DNA of 36,279 bases from an uncultured Clostridia bacterium (lineage in GTDB: Bacteria > Bacillota_A > Clostridia > TANB77 > CAG-508). Shown here in pieces: positions 32,696 to 36,279 of this stretch. Location of the stretch: positions 1 to 36,279 of the forward strand of contig CALXJS010000010.1 of the NCBI GenBank assembly GCA_944388685.1, given 5' to 3'. The translations under genes were made by a program, and so were the position numbers. Each line of letters opens with the position of its first letter. Positions within the stretch are counted from its first letter, which is position 1. The notes beneath the pieces are model-generated. The model was not told the origin of the DNA, did not search any database, and saw only the letters and a program-made list of their open reading frames with translations.

Positions 32696-35600
32696 TATCC
32701 ATTCTCCCTTAACATGGTAAGTGTTGCATTTATATATTTTCCTGCATAATCTCTATTTAATACATCTTGATGACTATATACTTGTGGTAACTCAATTAAT
32801 GCTGATCTTGCTGTTCTATTTCCATTTCCTAATAATTGTCTTGCCCAGTTTATTAAATATCCATTTCCATAAGAAGATATATGTGTACTCATTCCATAAT
32901 AGTTTCTATAATATCTTCCTAATCCATTATCTCCTATTGTTTCATTAAGCCATCCGTGCAAATCGATTAATATTGTTTGTCCTGTAGCAGATTTATGACT
33001 TAATAAGAAATCTCTTAACGCTCTTGTTTCATAAGCTTGGTATGCACCTGTTCCATTATAATTTCTTGCATCATAATATCTTGCATAACTACTTCCTGTT
33101 TGCCAATTTCTATTCATATCAATTCCTTGGTTTCCAGGTGCAGCACTATATAGTGTGGTTCTTCCTGGTCCATTATTTGTCCATCCATAGGTTTGTCCAT
33201 CAGGATTTAAGTTTGGCAAAATATAAATTGTCCAATTACTAATTATGCTTGCATCTGTTGTATTTTGTAAATGGCTTTTAAACTGTTCTGCAATATAGGT
33301 TAATTCACTTCCATCATGCCCATATGAATCTTCAAATCCATGGATTGAAAAGGTTGCAAATAAAACATTATTTCCTTTTCCAAATTTATAATATTTTAAA
33401 TTTGTTCCTCTTCCATCTCCTGCTATTTTTAATCCACTTGAACCATAAGTTCCTTCTTCAAAAAATGTTCTAAAACCTTTGAAAAATTTAAATTTTTGTG
33501 CATTTGCACTATTGTTTCGTTGAAATACACCTATATTTGTTCCATTATTTGTGCTAGCATTTGCTACATCTATATATAATCCGTTACATTTTGAAATAAT
33601 ATTGTAATAACCGTTTCCTGCTGGTTCGATTATCCATTTTTGATTATCTAATCCTTGATATGTACTTTGATACACATTATTTGTATTGGTATCAACTGTC
33701 AATACTTTTCCAGAATGTTTTGCTCTTATGACATATTCTCCATTAGCATATTCTAAAGTAAATTTTTGTTGATTAACATTATCTGCATCATACAATTGTA
33801 TATTGGCTCCATCATTAGTAGATGCATATGCAACATCTAAAACCTTGTTAGAATTTAATGCTGTTTCTATTTCATAAGTATCTTGGTTTATAATCGCTAT
33901 TTTTTCAAATCTAAATTGTTGTGCTTCTGTTCCATTATTAAAATAGACTTGTATATTTGTTCCATTTCCACTACTATTTAATCCACCTGCTACATCTAAA
34001 ACTAAGTTGTTACATTTAGAAATAATAGTATAATATCCATTGCCACAAGGTTGTATAATCCATTTTTGGGCATCTGTATTATTTTTTTGATATTGTGCAA
34101 CGTTTGTAGATATTTTTTGACTTGCTGATGAAACATCTAATACCTTTCCTGAATTTACATTAATTATTTCGTAATATCCTGTATGTTCAATTTGCTTTAC
34201 TAAAAATTTTTGTTGTTGTACTTTGTCATTATTCCATATTTGTAAGTTTCCACCATCACTATAAGTTCCCATTGATATATCTAGCACTTTATTATTTTTT
34301 AGGACAATTTGATACACTCCATCTTCTATAGAATCTATTGATGGCTTAGCATATTCATATGTTGTAATCTTAAATTTTTGATTTTGCTTATTGTTTTTAT
34401 TAGACATAATTAGTCTAGTTCCATTGGTCGTGTTAGATTTTTCTACTGTTAAATATAAACCATTTAATTTTGAAATAATGTTATAATATCCATTTCCTAA
34501 ATCTTTTAAAATCCATTTTTGGGCATTTGTATTATTCTTTTGATATTGCCATACATAAGTTCCTGCATTTACTTGTGCAGATTGGATATCTAATACTTTT
34601 CCTGAATTTTTATTGATGATTGTATAATATCCATCTTCCCCATATTCAAATGTAAATCTTTGTGAAAGAGAATTATTTCCACCACTTATTTGTACATATT
34701 CTGCCGAATTTAGAGATTCATTTTGTATATCTATTAATTTTGTTGTATCTAAAGCTGTTTTTATATTATATTCACCATTTGGTAATGTTTGTTCACTTTT
34801 GATTTCTTCAACTGGTTCTAAAATCCATTTTTGGGCATTTGTTCCATTTGAAGTATATTCCCATACATTATTACCGTTTTGAGTTCCTCCATTTTCTATG
34901 TCTAAACACAATTCACTCTGTTTTGAGAAAAATGTATACGTTCCATCTGAATTTTTTCGGATAATCCATTTTTGGGCATCTGTTTTTACTTGTTCTCCTT
35001 GAAATATATTTCCTCCCAAAGATATGTTTCCTTCTGTTGAAATTGGTTTTTGAGATTTTTGATTGATAATCGTATAATACCCATCTTCTCCATACTCTAT
35101 TTTGAATTTTTGTGCATCTGTACCATTTCCAATATATATTTGTATATTCGCATTTGCCTCTGTAGAGCCTGATGCAACATCTAGTACTTTTGTATCGTCT
35201 AAATTAGATACGATTTTATAGACACCATTTGCTATTGTTTGCTCACTTTTCATTGCAGATATTTTTTCTAATTTAAACTTTTGAGCATTTGATCCATTTT
35301 TTTGATAAATTTGTATATTGGTTCCACTAGCATTTTTTCCTTCAGACACATCTAAGCAATAGTTGCTATTTAGTTTTGAAACGATATAATAATATCCATC
35401 TCCTGCATCCTCTAAAATCCATTTTTGTGCATTTGTTCCATTTCTTGCATATTGCCACACATTTGTCCCACTAGTAGCTGTTCCATTTTTCACATCTAAT
35501 GCCCTCATGGAATTTTTATTAACAATTTCATAACTTCCATCTGCACTTTTTATAAGTCTAAACACTTGTGCATTTGTATTATTACTTCCGTATATTTGAA

Positions 35601-35799
35601 CATTTGCTCCATTATCTTTTGAAGCACTTGCTATATCGATTACTTGATTATTACCAACTCCTGAAAAAAAGGTATAATAGCCTTCTTCTAAGTCTTGTAT
35701 TGTTTTAGTGTTTGTTAACTCACTTGCTTTTACTAAGTTGAAAATTCCTATTAAAAAAATGAATATAAGTAGAAATGATACTAATTTCTTGTTTTTCAT
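32695..35799 (-). CDS. Secreted M14 zinc carboxypeptidase with ricin-type lectin repeats
   Basis: A 1,034-residue secreted protein. Residues 1-26 are a signal peptide. Residues about 30-770 contain some 15 ricin-type subunits of about 46 residues, each ending in (A/Q)QK(W/F) as in NAQKWILE, so five beta-trefoil lectin domains. The C-terminal 260 residues are an M14 peptidase with the zinc motif HGFE (about 818-821), the third ligand in LIDLHGW (about 946), the substrate-binding MNRNW and the catalytic Glu in ALIELPQ (about 1003). The active site looks complete. Relatives include peptidoglycan and protein carboxypeptidases; the substrate is not determined, but lectin arms suggest a glycan target. 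I use ATG 35799, behind GGGAGG; the in-frame GTG at 35814 overlaps the SD. Confidence 0.9.
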   Translation of the reverse strand: MKNKKLVSFLLIFIFLIGIFNLVKASELTNTKTIQDLEEGYYTFFSGVGNNQVIDIASASKDNGANVQIYGSNNTNAQVFRLIKSADGSYEIVNKNSMRALDVKNGTATSGTNVWQYARNGTNAQKWILEDAGDGYYYIVSKLNSNYCLDVSEGKNASGTNIQIYQKNGSNAQKFKLEKISAMKSEQTIANGVYKIVSNLDDTKVLDVASGSTEANANIQIYIGNGTDAQKFKIEYGEDGYYTIINQKSQKPISTEGNISLGGNIFQGEQVKTDAQKWIIRKNSDGTYTFFSKQSELCLDIENGGTQNGNNVWEYTSNGTNAQKWILEPVEEIKSEQTLPNGEYNIKTALDTTKLIDIQNESLNSAEYVQISGGNNSLSQRFTFEYGEDGYYTIINKNSGKVLDIQSAQVNAGTYVWQYQKNNTNAQKWILKDLGNGYYNIISKLNGLYLTVEKSNTTNGTRLIMSNKNNKQNQKFKITTYEYAKPSIDSIEDGVYQIVLKNNKVLDISMGTYSDGGNLQIWNNDKVQQQKFLVKQIEHTGYYEIINVNSGKVLDVSSASQKISTNVAQYQKNNTDAQKWIIQPCGNGYYTIISKCNNLVLDVAGGLNSSGNGTNIQVYFNNGTEAQQFRFEKIAIINQDTYEIETALNSNKVLDVAYASTNDGANIQLYDADNVNQQKFTLEYANGEYVIRAKHSGKVLTVDTNTNNVYQSTYQGLDNQKWIIEPAGNGYYNIISKCNGLYIDVANASTNNGTNIGVFQRNNSANAQKFKFFKGFRTFFEEGTYGSSGLKIAGDGRGTNLKYYKFGKGNNVLFATFSIHGFEDSYGHDGSELTYIAEQFKSHLQNTTDASIISNWTIYILPNLNPDGQTYGWTNNGPGRTTLYSAAPGNQGIDMNRNWQTGSSYARYYDARNYNGTGAYQAYETRALRDFLLSHKSATGQTILIDLHGWLNETIGDNGLGRYYRNYYGMSTHISSYGNGYLINWARQLLGNGNRTARSALIELPQVYSHQDVLNRDYAGKYINATLTMLRENG

Positions 35800-35832
35800 C
35801 CGTTTTCCTCCCACATTTTATTTCCTAAAAAC

Positions 35833-35861
35833 AATTTACAATTGTAATCCGAATTTGTCAA
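35833..35861 (-). promoter_or_regulatory. Promoter of the carboxypeptidase operon
   Basis: TTGACA (35856-35861), 17-base spacer, TAAATT (35833-35838), minus strand, about 34 bases before the start codon. Confidence 0.6.
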
Positions 35862-35921
35862 GTTTTTTTCCAAATTTTTATTATTTTCATTATCGTTGAT
35901 GTTACAGTTTCATACATAACA

Positions 35922-35959
35922 ATAAGACATACTAACTTTCTCATATTAGTATGTCTTAT
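35922..35959 (-). terminator. Terminator after IMP dehydrogenase
   Basis: A perfect 14-bp inverted repeat, ATAAGACATACTAA (35922-35935) and TTAGTATGTCTTAT (35946-35959), starts 5 bases past the stop. There is only a weak T run on the minus strand. Confidence 0.65.
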
Positions 35960-35964
35960 CTAAA

Positions 35965-36279
35965 TTATTTATATTGATTGTCAATCTCCTTTAAGATAAC
36001 ATCATGTGCACTACCTTCTGAAATACTAACATCAGAAACTAAAGTTAATCTTGCTTTTTCATGTAATTCTGGGATTGTAACACTTCCACAGTTACACATC
36101 GTTGATTTGATTTTCGCACAAGTGATGGCTAGATTATCTTTTAATTTTCCTGCATATGGGATATATGAATCAACACCTTCTTCAAATGAAAGTTTTTGGG
36201 CACCTCCCATATCATATCTTTGCCAGTTTCTTGCTCTATTTGAACCTTCTCCCCAATATTCTTTTACATAACCATTTCC
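35965..36279 (-). CDS. guaB: IMP dehydrogenase, C-terminal part (window-edge partial)
   Basis: The last 104 residues of a gene that runs off the window; the frame is open to base 36279. The residues read [16 protein letters not shown], then [32 protein letters not shown] and a C-terminal AHDVILKE, which match the flap and end region of IMP dehydrogenase, the enzyme that oxidises IMP to XMP in guanine nucleotide synthesis. The catalytic cysteine loop and start lie outside. GMP reductase is the main alternative, but the [12 protein letters not shown] segment favours IMP dehydrogenase. Confidence 0.85.
   Translation of the reverse strand, partial: GNGYVKEYWGEGSNRARNWQRYDMGGAQKLSFEEGVDSYIPYAGKLKDNLAITCAKIKSTMCNCGSVTIPELHEKARLTLVSDVSISEGSAHDVILKEIDNQYK

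Noticed and set aside
1..36279. Mobile element genes, tRNA or rRNA genes, CRISPR arrays, riboswitches of known class
   Set aside because: I looked for transposase or integrase motifs, cloverleaf sequences and regular short repeats and saw none.

Overview
The window is AT-rich DNA in which every gene I accept is on the minus strand. The codon use, strong AGGAGG-type ribosome binding sites and gene content (TagG/TagH-type exporter, YfhO/GtrA glycosylation, cell-wall amidase and glucosaminidase, Vga/Lsa-like ABC-F) point to a low-GC Gram-positive, most likely an uncultured Clostridia-type bacterium. I cannot name a genus from sequence alone.

Layout, in the direction of transcription (high to low coordinates). 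(1) 35965-36279: 3' end of an IMP dehydrogenase gene. (2) 32015-35799: its own promoter drives a secreted M14 metallocarboxypeptidase with about 15 ricin-type lectin repeats, coupled by TAATG overlap to a membrane-anchored protein of unknown function. (3) 28221-31661: a displaced polymorphic-toxin island. It holds a 5'-truncated Rhs gene with a C-terminal toxin-like tip, then two tandem copies of a two-gene cassette (a small DUF2691-like protein plus a DUF4259-like protein). The second DUF4259 copy is cut to 42 codons. Both ends of the island meet hairpin elements of one dispersed repeat family. (4) 22667-27773: five glycosyltransferase genes, two of them frameshifted. (5) 4685-22514: a long cell-envelope operon behind an extended -10 promoter. 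It contains an ABC exporter ATPase and permease, a fused GT2-GT4 transferase, two polytopic membrane proteins, two polyprenyl-phosphate glycosyltransferases, a GtrA flippase, a YfhO transferase, a cadherin-like surface protein, and two wall hydrolases (amidase and glucosaminidase) that share six homologous Ig-like repeats each. (6) 3333-4394: a CsaB-like polysaccharide pyruvyl transferase. (7) 2577-3236: a DedA protein. (8) 201-2273: an ABC-F ATPase followed by a GNAT acetyltransferase, preceded by a leader with a 10-codon peptide, a perfect 15-bp inverted repeat and a hairpin over the Shine-Dalgarno.

How it fits together (inference): regions 4 and 5 look like one programme. A glycopolymer is built on the cytoplasmic side, exported by the ABC transporter, decorated outside by the GT2/GtrA/YfhO relay, and accompanied by hydrolases whose Ig-like arms may bind the wall. 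Regions 3 and 8 are accessory: a silent or remnant toxin/immunity locus and a probable inducible antibiotic-resistance operon. No tRNA, rRNA, CRISPR array, transposase or integrase was seen.
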